43,354 bases of DNA from an uncultured Eubacteriales bacterium (GTDB lineage: Bacteria; Bacillota; Clostridia; Oscillospirales; Oscillospiraceae), in NCBI GenBank assembly GCA_900553135.1, contig USCO01000003.1, positions 1 to 43,354 of the forward strand, written 5' to 3'. The notes beneath the pieces are model-generated. The model had not been told where the DNA came from. It was given only the letters and a program-made list of their open reading frames with translations, and ran no database searches. The translations under genes were made by a program, and so were the position numbers. Below, in pieces: positions 30,901 through 40,578 of this stretch; position 1 is the first letter of the stretch; the number at the start of each line of letters is the position of its first letter.

Positions 30901-33900
30901 CCGGGAGGACCTGGAAGCGGACAGCGACTATTTCCTGTTTGGGGGCAACTCTCTCAACGCCATGCAGGCCCTCAGCGAGATCGCCGACGCCACGGGGCAG
31001 GCCCTGCGGGTGCGAGACCTGTACGCCTGCCGCACCCCCCGCCGCCTGTGCGCCCTTCTCCAGCGCCAGGGCGGGGAAATCGCCCGCCATCTCACCCCCG
31101 CGCCCGCCCAGGAGCGCTGGCCCCTCACCCCCATTCAGCAGGGGATCTATGTCCAGTCCCACCTGGACTCCACCGGCCGCACCTATCTCATGCCCGCCGC
31201 CTTCCGCCTGGGGACCACCCCGGACATTCCCCGGCTGGAAGAGGCCTTCCGCATCCTTATCGCCCAGGAGCCCATGCTGCGCACCGCCTTTGCCCTGGAG
31301 AGCGACGGCATCTTTGCCCGGGTCCGCCCCCAGGTGGACTTCCATCTGGATGTGCGCCCCGCGGGCGGGGACCTGACCGCCGCTGCGGCCCCCATCCTGG
31401 CCCCCTTCCAGCTGGACCAGCCCCCGCTGCTGCGGGCGGGCCTGTGGGAGGAGCTGCCCGGCCGCTGGGTGCTGCTGCTGAATGTGCACCACATGGTGGC
31501 GGACGGCCTCACCACCCCCATTCTCCTTCAGCGCCTGGACCGCATCTACCAGGGCCAGGAACTGCCGGAGCAAACCCTCACCTATCTGGACTACGCCTGG
31601 TATCTGGACCGGCACGCCCACGACCCGGGACAGCTGGACTACTGGACCGGACGGCTCGCCCAGCTGCCCGAGCCTCTGGAGCTGCCCTGCGACTTTGCCC
31701 GCACCCAGACCTTTGACTACCAGGGCCGCACCCGGGTCCACCGCCTGGACCGGGAACTGTCCCAGGCCTGCGACGACTTCTGCGCCCAAGCGGGCGTATC
31801 CCCCTATATGCTGTTTTTGGCCGCCTTTGGTCTGCTCCTGTCCCGGCTGTCGGGGAAGGAGGACCTTCTGGTGGGAGCCGCCGCCGCAGGACGGATGCTG
31901 CCCGAGACCCGGGAAATGTGCGGCCCCTTCATCAATACCCTGCCGCTGCGCCTGCGCCCCCAGGGCCAGCTGACCCTCAAGGAGTATCTGGACGCCCTGC
32001 GGGAGGAGGTCAACGGCATGCTGGACCACCAGCAGGTGGGCCTGGAGGAGATCGTCTCCGCCCTGGACCTGCCCCGCACCCTGACCCAGAGCCCCCTGTT
32101 CCAGGTGATCTTCTCCCAGCGCCCGGTGGACGCGGGCAGCTTCACCCTGGGGGGCGCGCCCCTGGAGTATCTGCCCACTCCTTCTGGCTCGGCCCGCATG
32201 GAGCTGTGGGTGGAGCTGTTCCGGGACAGTGAGGGCTACGGCCTGCAGCTGGAGTACGCCACCCAGCTGTTCCTGGACGAGACGGCGGCCTACTTCGGCC
32301 GCTGCCTGGAGACTTTGGTGCGCTCCATGCTCTCAGCCGGTGAGACTCCTCTGGAGGAGCTGGAGGCCCTGTCCCCCCAGGACCGCACCAACCTCATTGA
32401 AATTCCCAACCACACCGTCTCTCCCTTTGTGAACCTGCCCGTTCCCGCCCTGTTCCAGCGGCAGCTGGAGCTGGACCCCAACGCCCCGGCGGTGATCTTC
32501 CACGGGGAGACCACCACCCGCCGGGCTCTGGACCGCCGTGCCTGCCAGCTGGCCAACCTGCTGAAGGCCCAGGGGGCCCAGCCGGGCACCCGGGTGGGCA
32601 TCGCCCTGAGCCGGGGCGTGGACCTGGTGGCGGCGGTGCTGGCCATCTGGAAGCTGGGGGCGGCCTACTCTCCCCTGCTGGCCCACTACCCCGCCCAGCG
32701 GCTGAAATACATGGTGGACGTGGCGGGGATCACCCACATTCTATGCGACGCCCGCACCCGGGAGCAGCTGCCCCAGGACCTGCCCTGCACCCTGGTGTCC
32801 ACCCAGGGGACAGCGGAGGAGCGCTTTGTCTCCGCTCCCCTCCATGAAACTGACCTGGCCGAGGTACTCTTCACCTCTGGCTCCACCGGCCAGCCCAAGG
32901 GGGTCATGCTGGCCTGGCGCTCCATGGCCAACATGGTCTCCGCCTTCCGCAAAATTCTGGAGCAGAGCGACGGCCCCATTCTCTGCACCACCAACGTGGT
33001 CTTTGACATGTTCAACGGCGAGGTGGTCATCCCCCTCTCCATGGGCAAGCCCATCGTCATGGCCGACGAGGAGGAGATGATGCTGCCCTGGAAGCTGGCC
33101 CAGCTCATTGAGCGCCACGGGGTGCGCATCACCCAGTCCACCCCCTCCCGGGTACAGATGTGGTTCTCCAACGAGGCCTTCTGCCGGGCCTCCTCCAACC
33201 TGGAGCTGATGATCTACGGGGGCGAGGTGCTCACCAAGACCCTGCTGCGCACCGCCCAGACCCACTCGGGCGCCAAGCAGGTGAACATGTACGGCCCCAC
33301 CGAGGGCACGGTGTACAACACCACCCGCAGCGCCGACTTCCGCGCCCATGTGAATGTGGGCTGGCCCATGGACAACAACCGCCTGTATGTTCTGGACGAG
33401 AAGCTGCGCCCCGTGCTGCCCACCGCCGCCGGGGAGCTGTATCTGGCCGGAGAGTGCGTCTCCCAGGGCTACATCTCCCGCCCCGAGCTCACCCAGGCCT
33501 CCTTCCTCCCCGACCCCTTCTTCCCCGGGGAGCGGATGTACCGCACCGGGGACATCGCCCGGCTGCGACTGGACGGCTCCTACGACTTTTTGGGCCGCTG
33601 GGACGCCCAAGTAAAACTCAACGGCCAGCGGGTGGAGCTGGACGAGATCAACGGCGCCATGGTGGCCCAGGGCTGCGCCCTCCAGGCGGCCACGGTGCCG
33701 GTGCGCCGGGAGGACGGCTCCATGGAGCTGTTCACCTACTACATCCCGCCCCAGGTTCCCCTGGAGTTGGGAGAGATGCGCCGCCTGCTGGGCCAGGTGC
33801 TGCCCGCCTACATGATTCCCTCCCACCTCATCCCCCTGGAGTCCATGCCCAGCACCCCCACGGGCAAAATCAGCCTGCGGCAGCTGGGGAAGATGGCCCA

Positions 33901-35410
33901 GGCCGGGGAAAACACCCAGACCGCTGACGCACAGCCGGAAGCGGCCCCGGAGGAACCCACCCAGGAGCAGCCCGCTCAGCCCGATCCCACTCCCCTGGAA
34001 GGGGAGCCCGGCTCCCTGGAATGGATCTTGTCCCTGTGGCGCAGGGTGCTCAGCCGCCGGGAGGTGGACGCGGACGTGTCCTTCTTCGAGCAGGGCGGCA
34101 CCTCCCTGGCCGCCCTGAGCGTGCTGAGTCACTACAACAACAGCCGCCTCATCCTCTCCCTGGCCCAGTTCTACGAGCACCCCACGCCCCGGGCTCAGGC
34201 CGACCTGCTGGCTGCCCAGCACCCCCGGCATCCCATGGCCCAGGAGAGCGAGGCCCGCACCCTCATTTCCGCCCCCGCTGCCCAGCTGTCCCGCCGTGTG
34301 CCCGCCCTGCTCCAGCCGCCCCAGAGCGGTCCCATGGACACCGTCCTGCTCACCGGTGCCACGGGCTTCCTGGGCGCCCACATCCTCCAGGCCCTGCTGG
34401 AGGCGGGCACCGGAACCATCCTGTGCGCCATGCGGGACGGCAGCCGCCTCCGTTTGGAGGACACGCTGAGCTGGTACTTTGGCGCAGGCTGGGTCATGGA
34501 CGCGGAGGACCGCCTGGAGGTCATCCAGGCCGACCTGGACCAGCCTATGCTGGGCCTGTCCCAGGAGGCGTTCCAGGCCCTGGCCCAGCGTGTGGATGCC
34601 GTGTGGCACTGTGCCGCCGATGTGCGCCACTACGCCGCCGACAGCGACGCCCTGCTGCGCACCAATCTGGAGGGCACCCGCACCCTGGTGAAGCTGGCTC
34701 TGGCCGGGAACGCCCGGCTGTACCACATGTCCACCACCAGCGTCTCCGGCGACCACCTGGTGGGCCGGGAGGACCGTGCTGTCTTCACCGAGGAAGATTT
34801 TGATCTTGGGCAGAACTGGCGGGAAAACCTGTACGTCCGCAGCAAGTTCCTGGCCGAGGACGCCGTATACCAGGGCATCCGCCAGGGACTCACCGCCCGG
34901 ATCTTCCGTCTGGGCCGTCTGGTGGGCCGGGCCGTGGACGGTCTGTTCCAGAAAAATCCCCAAACCAACGCCTTCTGGCTCACCGCCCGGGGCGTGCACG
35001 CCCTTGGGGCCATCCCCCAGTCTCTGGCCGCCCTCCCCATGGACCTGACCCCGGTGGACTGGTGCGCCCGGGCGGCGGTGGCCCTGCGGGAGGCCCCCCT
35101 CACCGCCTACCATCTGGAGAGCCCCCAGCCCCCCACGGCGGAGCAGGCCTTCCGGGCCGTGACGCCCGACCTGCTGGTCCTCTCCGACGAGGAGTTTGAC
35201 CACCTGCTGCGCCAGGCTCCGCTGGACCTTCAGAGCAGCGTCCTGGCGCCGGTCACCGAGCTGTGGAACCGTCTGCGTTCCGCCCCCGCCGCCATCACGG
35301 TGGACTGCGCCCGCACCCAGACCCAGCTGGCCCAGGCCGGGTTCCAGGAAGCCATCCCCGCCCCCCGTCAGCTGCTGCGCTCCTTCCGCTTTGAGGGAGC
35401 AGACTTGTAA
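27998..35410 (+). CDS. Two-module nonribosomal peptide synthetase, C-A-T-C-A-T-R
   Basis: About 2470 aa. C1 (about 9-430; HHLISDG at 137-143), A1 (about 460-945; YTSGSTGQPKG near 604), T1 (serine 985 in FGGNSL), C2 (about 1035-1445; HHMVADG at 1164), A2 (about 1478-1968; FTSGSTGQPKG), T2 (serine 2036 in QGGTSL), and a terminal thioester reductase (about 2112-2465; TGATGFLGAH, YVRSK at 2279-2283). It has no thioesterase, so release is by NAD(P)H reduction to an aldehyde. The N-terminal C domain plus downstream acyl ligase and carrier protein suggest N-acylation. By-eye specificity codes: A1 DALSLGQVAK, A2 DMGSIGMVYK; substrates unassigned. TTG 27998 is 8 nt after GGAAGGTGG; ATG 28007 is the alternative. 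Confidence 0.95.
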   Translation: MEPMTPTVLPLSLSQQNIWALEQACPGTSINHICTTLYLQGTVDLSALQRSIHLVLAADPSLNTRITLRDGVPMQYEAPYQPVPIPVYDFSLGEEEGADCWVESFAREPLSMLDAPLCRFVLLRTGEDRCRLVVKMHHLISDGWTQTLLCNRVGQAYLDLLAGREPSLDAIPSYAGHVEEEQRYLASPSLAKDEAYWREVLSRPSTPASLKPGCGTAISPVGRRISVQLPQDVSSSLSAFCLKNRVSPFSVFYMALAIYLQRLGMGNSFTIGVPIYNRLNFRSKQTSGMFVSTLPFVGEVNGDWTFEEFSRHLGDAWYGLLRHQRCPFSRIQQLAREQGGDGQRLFHIALSYQNSQLLSPQDAPVDFSGRWHYSGYQMEQLCIHLSDLSGQGQYLVDYDYLTQLFPPGEIQSLHSCLVHLLRQALAQPDRPIGQLSLLTPPQEEQVVYAFNASRRPLDPEGLYARFARCVEQFPHRAALVQDQEAVTYRQLEEQAARFHAALSSLCTQPDTLIALLLPRSPRLFAAMMGVLRAGGAFLLLSPDLPQGRVRTILEQSQAAALVASPALAAPFSSLLPTVDPDQLPPPTQEPPCSPSGADLAYVVYTSGSTGQPKGVEIPRRALLNLAQAMEGVYGGGAVLSLCSVGFDAFLLESAAALLNARTIVLPQDRELESPRDLARLIADRGVGFLSTTPSRLAAYLAQPDFARAAACLDTLLCGGEPFPGDLLRRLKDCTRARIFNQYGPSETTVAVSLKELNHASRITAGKPMDNCRLYVLDPWGNPLPAGVFGELYIGGPCVGRGYRNAPQLTAQSFLDSPFVPGDRLYRTGDRACWTADGDLVLGGRLDSQIKLRGLRIEPQEVAACLSRHPKVSQAVATVQNVGGQEALVAFYTAPEPIPVEELLALCANDLPAYMVPAAVARLDVIPLTPNGKADPARLPQLPPDSQSQGQGEGPLLTQVVDILRRVLDREDLEADSDYFLFGGNSLNAMQALSEIADATGQALRVRDLYACRTPRRLCALLQRQGGEIARHLTPAPAQERWPLTPIQQGIYVQSHLDSTGRTYLMPAAFRLGTTPDIPRLEEAFRILIAQEPMLRTAFALESDGIFARVRPQVDFHLDVRPAGGDLTAAAAPILAPFQLDQPPLLRAGLWEELPGRWVLLLNVHHMVADGLTTPILLQRLDRIYQGQELPEQTLTYLDYAWYLDRHAHDPGQLDYWTGRLAQLPEPLELPCDFARTQTFDYQGRTRVHRLDRELSQACDDFCAQAGVSPYMLFLAAFGLLLSRLSGKEDLLVGAAAAGRMLPETREMCGPFINTLPLRLRPQGQLTLKEYLDALREEVNGMLDHQQVGLEEIVSALDLPRTLTQSPLFQVIFSQRPVDAGSFTLGGAPLEYLPTPSGSARMELWVELFRDSEGYGLQLEYATQLFLDETAAYFGRCLETLVRSMLSAGETPLEELEALSPQDRTNLIEIPNHTVSPFVNLPVPALFQRQLELDPNAPAVIFHGETTTRRALDRRACQLANLLKAQGAQPGTRVGIALSRGVDLVAAVLAIWKLGAAYSPLLAHYPAQRLKYMVDVAGITHILCDARTREQLPQDLPCTLVSTQGTAEERFVSAPLHETDLAEVLFTSGSTGQPKGVMLAWRSMANMVSAFRKILEQSDGPILCTTNVVFDMFNGEVVIPLSMGKPIVMADEEEMMLPWKLAQLIERHGVRITQSTPSRVQMWFSNEAFCRASSNLELMIYGGEVLTKTLLRTAQTHSGAKQVNMYGPTEGTVYNTTRSADFRAHVNVGWPMDNNRLYVLDEKLRPVLPTAAGELYLAGECVSQGYISRPELTQASFLPDPFFPGERMYRTGDIARLRLDGSYDFLGRWDAQVKLNGQRVELDEINGAMVAQGCALQAATVPVRREDGSMELFTYYIPPQVPLELGEMRRLLGQVLPAYMIPSHLIPLESMPSTPTGKISLRQLGKMAQAGENTQTADAQPEAAPEEPTQEQPAQPDPTPLEGEPGSLEWILSLWRRVLSRREVDADVSFFEQGGTSLAALSVLSHYNNSRLILSLAQFYEHPTPRAQADLLAAQHPRHPMAQESEARTLISAPAAQLSRRVPALLQPPQSGPMDTVLLTGATGFLGAHILQALLEAGTGTILCAMRDGSRLRLEDTLSWYFGAGWVMDAEDRLEVIQADLDQPMLGLSQEAFQALAQRVDAVWHCAADVRHYAADSDALLRTNLEGTRTLVKLALAGNARLYHMSTTSVSGDHLVGREDRAVFTEEDFDLGQNWRENLYVRSKFLAEDAVYQGIRQGLTARIFRLGRLVGRAVDGLFQKNPQTNAFWLTARGVHALGAIPQSLAALPMDLTPVDWCARAAVALREAPLTAYHLESPQPPTAEQAFRAVTPDLLVLSDEEFDHLLRQAPLDLQSSVLAPVTELWNRLRSAPAAITVDCARTQTQLAQAGFQEAIPAPRQLLRSFRFEGADL

Positions 35411-35426
35411 AAAAAGAGGTGTTCCT

Positions 35427-37343
35427 ATGGTCTCCGACCTGTCGGCAATCATCTTTGTCCTATGCCTGGCCCTGCTGGTCGTCTTCATCTTCTGGAGCCT
35501 GCACAGCCCCAAGCCCCGGACCCTGCTCAACCACCTGTACCTGTGGCTGGTGGTGGTGTGGTCCTTCTGGGCCTTTCTGATGCTGTGTCTCTGGGTCACT
35601 CCGCCGGAGCAGACCACCACCCTGATGTTTCTGGACGCCCTCACCTATGCGGGCATTGAGATCCCCCCCATCTACTTCATGATCTCCCTGGCCTTCGTCA
35701 AGGGCTATGAGCACCTGCCCCGGTGGTGCTACGCCTTTTTGATCCTGCCCGCCCTGGCCGTCCTGGTGGCCCTCACCAACCCCTACCACCATCTGCTCTA
35801 CCAGCAGTTCTCCATCCTGCGCTCGGAGATCGTTTTCGGACCCTTCATCCTCTTCACCGGAGCCCACAGCTACATCTGCTTTATGATCTCCTTTGTGCTG
35901 CTGCTCCACTTCGCCTTTAAAAATTCCAGCAAGCTCTACTTTCAGCAGTGCATCATGCTCACCCTGGGGGGCCTGCTGCCCATGACGGTAAGCATGCTGG
36001 CCACCTTCTCCCCCTGGAACCTGCCCATCACCGCCACCCCCATGGCCTTCTCCCTGATGGTACTGTTCAACGGCATCGCCATCTACAAGCTCAACCTGCT
36101 GGACATCACCCCCGTGGCCACCCAGCACGTGCTGGACTGGATCTCGGACTGCTACCTCATTCTGAGCAAGAACGGCCTGGTGGTCAGCTACAATAAGCCC
36201 TTCGCCGCGGTGTTTGCCTCCCGCTACGGCATCACGGAAAACCGCTACCTGGCCGACTGCGTCCAGGAGGAGGATTCTTCGGAGAAAACCGCCATTTACA
36301 ACATCCTCAACGCCGTCAACGCCTGTCAGGAGGCCCAGACCACCATCTCCTACGAGCAGGCCGCCACCATCACCCGCAACGGTGTCACCACCAAAAACTA
36401 CTACATCACCGACGTCTCCCAGCTGTTCATGGACAACAAGGCTGTGGGCTTTGTGGTCATCTTCAAGGACATCACCCAGCTGAAAAAGAGCATGCAGCAG
36501 CTCCAGGACAACCAGACCCGTATGATGGAGCAGGAGCGCTTCGCCTTCCTGGGCCAGATGATGGGCGGTCTGGCCCACAACCTGAAAACCCCCATTATGA
36601 GCATCTCGGGCTGCGTGTCGGCGGTGAACAACCTGCTGGATGAGTGCCAGTCCAGCCTGGACGACCCCAAGGTCACCCCCGAGGATTTCCGGGAAATCTA
36701 TGGGGAGATGGGGGACTGGATGCAGAAAATTCAGGAGTCCACCGCCTATATGTCGGATATCATCACCGCCATCAAGGGCCAGGCCACCAACGTCAGCGCC
36801 TTTGACGAGTCCTATTTCACCCTGGACGAGCTCATCAAGCGCACCACCCTCCTGATGCGCCACGAGCTGGTCAGCGGCGGCTGCACCCTGGTGGCCGAGT
36901 ACAAAGGCCCCCAGTCCATCACCCTCCACGGGGACATCAACAACCTCATCCAGGTGCTGGGCAATCTGGTGTCCAACGCCATCTTTGCCCAGAAGCAGGT
37001 GGGCGGCGGCTGCATCACGGTGGGCCTGGAGCAGGAGGGCGACGCGGTAAAGATCTACGTCAAGGACACCGGCCCCGGCATCCCGGAAAAGGTCCGCCGC
37101 CGCCTGTTCAAGGAGATGGTCACCAGCAAGGGAGCCCAGGGCAGCGGCCTTGGTCTCTACATCTCCAACGCCGTGGTCCATGGAAAGTTCAACGGCACCA
37201 TGTGGTGCGAAGACAACCCGGGAGGCGGCGCCATCTTCGGCATGACCATCCCCCTGGCCTCCCGGGACGCGGAGGCCGCGCCCCCGCCTCCCTCCTATCC
37301 TGTGGGCTTTTCCCTTTCGAAACGTGAGGTGTTTTCCCAATGA
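35427..37343 (+). CDS. Membrane histidine kinase with 7TM-type sensor and PAS domain
   Basis: 638 aa. About seven N-terminal membrane helices (1-225) resemble the HisKA 7TM sensor region; a PAS-like domain follows (about 230-335). The H-box FLGQMMGGLAHNLKTP carries the phosphorylatable H384. The ATPase domain shows N-box NLIQVLGNLVSNAIFA, DTGPGIP and GSGLGLYIS. It starts 16 nt after the synthetase (ATG after GAGGTG) and overlaps the next gene by ATGA, so it is an integral part of the biosynthetic operon. The signal could be the peptide product itself; that is inference. Confidence 0.93.
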   Translation: MVSDLSAIIFVLCLALLVVFIFWSLHSPKPRTLLNHLYLWLVVVWSFWAFLMLCLWVTPPEQTTTLMFLDALTYAGIEIPPIYFMISLAFVKGYEHLPRWCYAFLILPALAVLVALTNPYHHLLYQQFSILRSEIVFGPFILFTGAHSYICFMISFVLLLHFAFKNSSKLYFQQCIMLTLGGLLPMTVSMLATFSPWNLPITATPMAFSLMVLFNGIAIYKLNLLDITPVATQHVLDWISDCYLILSKNGLVVSYNKPFAAVFASRYGITENRYLADCVQEEDSSEKTAIYNILNAVNACQEAQTTISYEQAATITRNGVTTKNYYITDVSQLFMDNKAVGFVVIFKDITQLKKSMQQLQDNQTRMMEQERFAFLGQMMGGLAHNLKTPIMSISGCVSAVNNLLDECQSSLDDPKVTPEDFREIYGEMGDWMQKIQESTAYMSDIITAIKGQATNVSAFDESYFTLDELIKRTTLLMRHELVSGGCTLVAEYKGPQSITLHGDINNLIQVLGNLVSNAIFAQKQVGGGCITVGLEQEGDAVKIYVKDTGPGIPEKVRRRLFKEMVTSKGAQGSGLGLYISNAVVHGKFNGTMWCEDNPGGGAIFGMTIPLASRDAEAAPPPPSYPVGFSLSKREVFSQ

Positions 37344-38902
37344 GACAGCGTAAACAGTATTCCGGCCCCAACCCACTGTCCATTCTCACCCTGGATGACG
37401 ACCCCATTATGACCTCCACCATCCAGGCCTACTTTCAGCGGTCGGGCTACCGGGTGGACGTGGAAAACGACCCCTACCGGGCCATTGAGCGGGTGCGCCG
37501 GGGCAGCTATGACATTCTGCTGCTGGACTTTCTCATGACCCCCCTGTGCGGCGACCAGGTGGTAGAGCAGATCCGCCAATTTAACTCGGACCTGTTCATC
37601 ATCCTGCTCACCGGCCACAAGAGCATGGTGCCCCCCATTAAGACCATCCGCGCCCTGGACATCCAGGGGTACTATGAGAAGAGCGACCGCTTTGACCAGC
37701 TGGAGCTGCTGGTAGAGTCCTGCGCCAAATCCATTCGCCAGCTGCGCACCATCAAAAGCTACCGGGACGGCCTGTCCGCCATCATGGACTCCCTTCCCCG
37801 TCTGTACACCCTGCACTCCATGGAGCAGATCGCCGACACCGTGCTGCGCACCGCCTCCGCCCTGGCCGACTGCGTCAACGTGGTGCTGACCCTGGACGCC
37901 TCCTGCTACGAGGCAGATCAGAGCGACTCCCCCAACCAGCGCTACATCTCCCGGGCGGTGGGTGAGCGCTTTGCCGCTCTGGAGTCCAGCCAGGTGGCCC
38001 AGCTTCTCCAGGAGCTTTCAGGGCAGAGTTTTTTGCAGCGGGAACAGCAATTGATCTTCCCCCTATTGGACACCCAGGGCCCGCCCATGGGTCTTTTGTC
38101 CCTGGAGCTCAAGACGTCCCCCAAGGACAACCAGATCCAGCTGCTGGGCAACTTCTGCCGCCAGGCGGCCTCGGCCATCTGCTCGGCCCGGCTCCACGCC
38201 CTCCTTCACGAGAAAAACCACCAGCTGGACCAGGCCTACACCCAGCTGAAGGACGGCTACATGGAGGTCATCAGCGCCATGCGCCGGGTGGTGGACGCCA
38301 AGGACATCTACACCCGGGGCCACTCCGACCGGGTCTCCTACTACGCCTCCAGCCTGGCCCGCTTCCTGGGCCGGGACGGGGACTACTGCGAAGAGATGCG
38401 CATTGCCGGGCTGTTTCACGACATCGGCAAGCTGAGCATCCCCGACGAGATCCTGGGCAAGGAGTCCCGGCTCACCGACGAGGAGTATGATATCATCAAA
38501 ACCCACCCCGAGCACGGGGCAGACATTCTCTCCGTCATCAGCCAGTTCCGCCCCATTCTTCCCGCCGTGCGCTACCACCACGAGCGCATCGACGGCACCG
38601 GCTACCCCGAGGGTCTCTCCGGCCAGGAGATTCCCGAGCAGGCCCGGATCATCGCCGTGGCCGACACCTTTGACGCCATGACTGCCGACCGCCAGTACCG
38701 CCGGGGCTCCGGCTTCCGCCAGGCCATAGAGGAGCTGGTGCGCTGCAAGGACACCCAGCTGGACGCCCAGATCGTGGAGGCCTTCCAGGCCATGACCAGC
38801 GACCCCGCCTTCTGGGCAAAAATGCAGGAGGAAATGCAGGACCGGGCCCCCTGTCAGGTGATCCCGGAATTTGACCAATCCACGTCAGGAGGTCTGGAAT
38901 GA
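37340..38902 (+). CDS. Response regulator with C-terminal HD-GYP domain
   Basis: 520 aa. A receiver domain (about 10-135) has acidic DDDP and phosphoacceptor D63 in LLLDFLMTP, then a GAF-like middle region (about 150-295), a short helix, and an HD-GYP domain (about 300-480). HD is H360-D361 in LFHDIGKL; HHERIDGTGYPEGLSG carries the GYP motif. Catalytic residues look intact, so cyclic-di-GMP hydrolysis is plausible. No DNA-binding domain is present, so output would be through the second messenger. Coupled by ATGA to the kinase and to the next gene. Confidence 0.93.
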   Translation: MRQRKQYSGPNPLSILTLDDDPIMTSTIQAYFQRSGYRVDVENDPYRAIERVRRGSYDILLLDFLMTPLCGDQVVEQIRQFNSDLFIILLTGHKSMVPPIKTIRALDIQGYYEKSDRFDQLELLVESCAKSIRQLRTIKSYRDGLSAIMDSLPRLYTLHSMEQIADTVLRTASALADCVNVVLTLDASCYEADQSDSPNQRYISRAVGERFAALESSQVAQLLQELSGQSFLQREQQLIFPLLDTQGPPMGLLSLELKTSPKDNQIQLLGNFCRQAASAICSARLHALLHEKNHQLDQAYTQLKDGYMEVISAMRRVVDAKDIYTRGHSDRVSYYASSLARFLGRDGDYCEEMRIAGLFHDIGKLSIPDEILGKESRLTDEEYDIIKTHPEHGADILSVISQFRPILPAVRYHHERIDGTGYPEGLSGQEIPEQARIIAVADTFDAMTADRQYRRGSGFRQAIEELVRCKDTQLDAQIVEAFQAMTSDPAFWAKMQEEMQDRAPCQVIPEFDQSTSGGLE

Positions 38903-40566
38903 ACACGAAGCCCTACAACAAGGAGGACTACACCGTCCCCTTCTATGACACCTTTCCCCAGTTTCTGGACGGCATCGACCAGACCTACGGCAGCCGTCCC
39001 GCCCTGTCCTGGTTCAGCCGCCGGAAGGAAGAATCCACCCTGACCTACCGCCAGATGGTCCAGTTGGTCCGGGATCTGCGCCGGGCTCTGGTGAGCAAGG
39101 GGTTAACTCCCGGAGAGCACGTGGCCATTGTCAGCGAAAACAGCGCCGACTGGATCATCTCCTTTCTGGCCATTGTCAGCTGCGGCGCCGTGGCCGTGTG
39201 CGTGGACACCGAGCAGTCGGACGAAAACATCCGGGATATGGTGGTCCGCTCCCAGGCACGGCTCCTTTTCCTCTCCCCCACCTTTCTCCCCATCTGCATC
39301 CCTTTGCTCAACGACGGCCACGCCGACCGGGCGGTGCTCATGGGCGGGCTGGCCAGTGACGAGCGGGTGGTGGGCATTCAGGAGCTGTACGAGCTGGGAG
39401 CGTCCCTCCAGGACCTGCCCCAGCCCCAGTTCTCCGTGTCTCAGGAGCAGACGGCGGAGATCGTCTTTACCTCCGGCACCACCAGCCAGTCCAAAATGGT
39501 CATGCTCAGCCAGAAGGCCGTGATGCAGAACCTGTGCGATTCCAGCCAGTATGTCTGCTTTTACGACCGGGTGTTCTGCTCCCTGCCCTTCTACCACGCC
39601 TACGGTCTCAACTGCGCCGTGCTCAATTCCTTCCTGCGGGGCTGCCACCTGTACATCAACGGCGACCTGAAAACCACCATGCGGGACCTGCACCTCTCCC
39701 GCCCCGACACCATGCTCACCGTCCCCCTTATGGTGGAGGCCCTTCACAACCAGCTGTGGCTGAAGGCGGAGCGGGAAGGCAGGGCCGACGGCCTGCGCAG
39801 CCTGCTGGCCATTGCCGCCTTCTGCCGCCGCCTGCACCTGCCCATCCGTCTGAAAAAGCTGGAGGAGATCAAGGAGACCCTGGTGGGCAGCCTGCGGCTG
39901 ATGATCTGCGGCGGCGCCCATTTGAGTAAAGAAATCTCCCAGGAATTTGACCTTCTGGGAGTTCAGATGCTCCAGGGCTACGGCATCACCGAGTGCTCCC
40001 CCCTCATCTCGGTCAACTGCAACTACGCCAACAAGATGGGATCGGTGGGCCTGCCCCTCCCCTCCTGCCAGGTGAAGGTGGAGGACGGCGAGGTGTGCGT
40101 CAAGGGCCCCTCGGTGATGACGGGCTATTTCAACGACCCCGAGCAGACCGCCAAGGCCCTGCAAAACGGCTGGTTCCACACCGGCGACCTGGGCTATCTG
40201 GATAAGGACGGATTTTTGTTCCTCACCGGACGGAAGAAAAACCTCATCGTGTTCAAAAACGGCAAAAAGATCTCCCCCGAGCGGCTGGAGGAGCAGCTCT
40301 CCGCCATCCCCCTGGTAAAGGAGGTCATGGTGCTGGGCACCACCAACGGCGGCTACGCCGACGATGTGAAGCTGACGGCCAGCATCTACCCCGATCCCGA
40401 GCGCACCGAGGGGATGTCCGCCTATGAGATCCTGGAGCGGCTGCAAAGCGAGGTGGACCGCATCAACCGCACCCTGCCCACCTACCAGCAGATCCAGCTG
40501 GTGAACATCCGGGAGAAGGAATTTCAGAAAACAGGCACCAAGAAGATCAAGCGCCACGACAACTAA
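38899..40566 (+). CDS. Free-standing acyl-AMP ligase / acyl-CoA synthetase-like enzyme
   Basis: 555 aa, ANL superfamily. The P-loop is TSGTTSQSKMVML (unusual SQSKM in place of GxPKG but within the AMP-binding pattern); YGITECSPLI is the A5 motif, HTGDLGYL A7, and KTGTKKIKR holds the A10 lysine. It should activate a carboxylic acid, probably a fatty acid, as acyl-adenylate. The adjacent carrier protein, 12 nt downstream, is the likely acceptor, feeding the first condensation domain of the synthetase. Coupled to the regulator by ATGA. A CoA-ligase role cannot be excluded. Confidence 0.9.
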   Translation: MNTKPYNKEDYTVPFYDTFPQFLDGIDQTYGSRPALSWFSRRKEESTLTYRQMVQLVRDLRRALVSKGLTPGEHVAIVSENSADWIISFLAIVSCGAVAVCVDTEQSDENIRDMVVRSQARLLFLSPTFLPICIPLLNDGHADRAVLMGGLASDERVVGIQELYELGASLQDLPQPQFSVSQEQTAEIVFTSGTTSQSKMVMLSQKAVMQNLCDSSQYVCFYDRVFCSLPFYHAYGLNCAVLNSFLRGCHLYINGDLKTTMRDLHLSRPDTMLTVPLMVEALHNQLWLKAEREGRADGLRSLLAIAAFCRRLHLPIRLKKLEEIKETLVGSLRLMICGGAHLSKEISQEFDLLGVQMLQGYGITECSPLISVNCNYANKMGSVGLPLPSCQVKVEDGEVCVKGPSVMTGYFNDPEQTAKALQNGWFHTGDLGYLDKDGFLFLTGRKKNLIVFKNGKKISPERLEEQLSAIPLVKEVMVLGTTNGGYADDVKLTASIYPDPERTEGMSAYEILERLQSEVDRINRTLPTYQQIQLVNIREKEFQKTGTKKIKRHDN

Positions 40567-40578
40567 AGGAGTACGGCT

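Noticed and set aside
32741..35644. Long minus-strand open frame (967 codons) opposite the synthetase
   Set aside because: Shadow of the A2-T2-R region; low-complexity Gly/Gln/His/Val composition and no domain.
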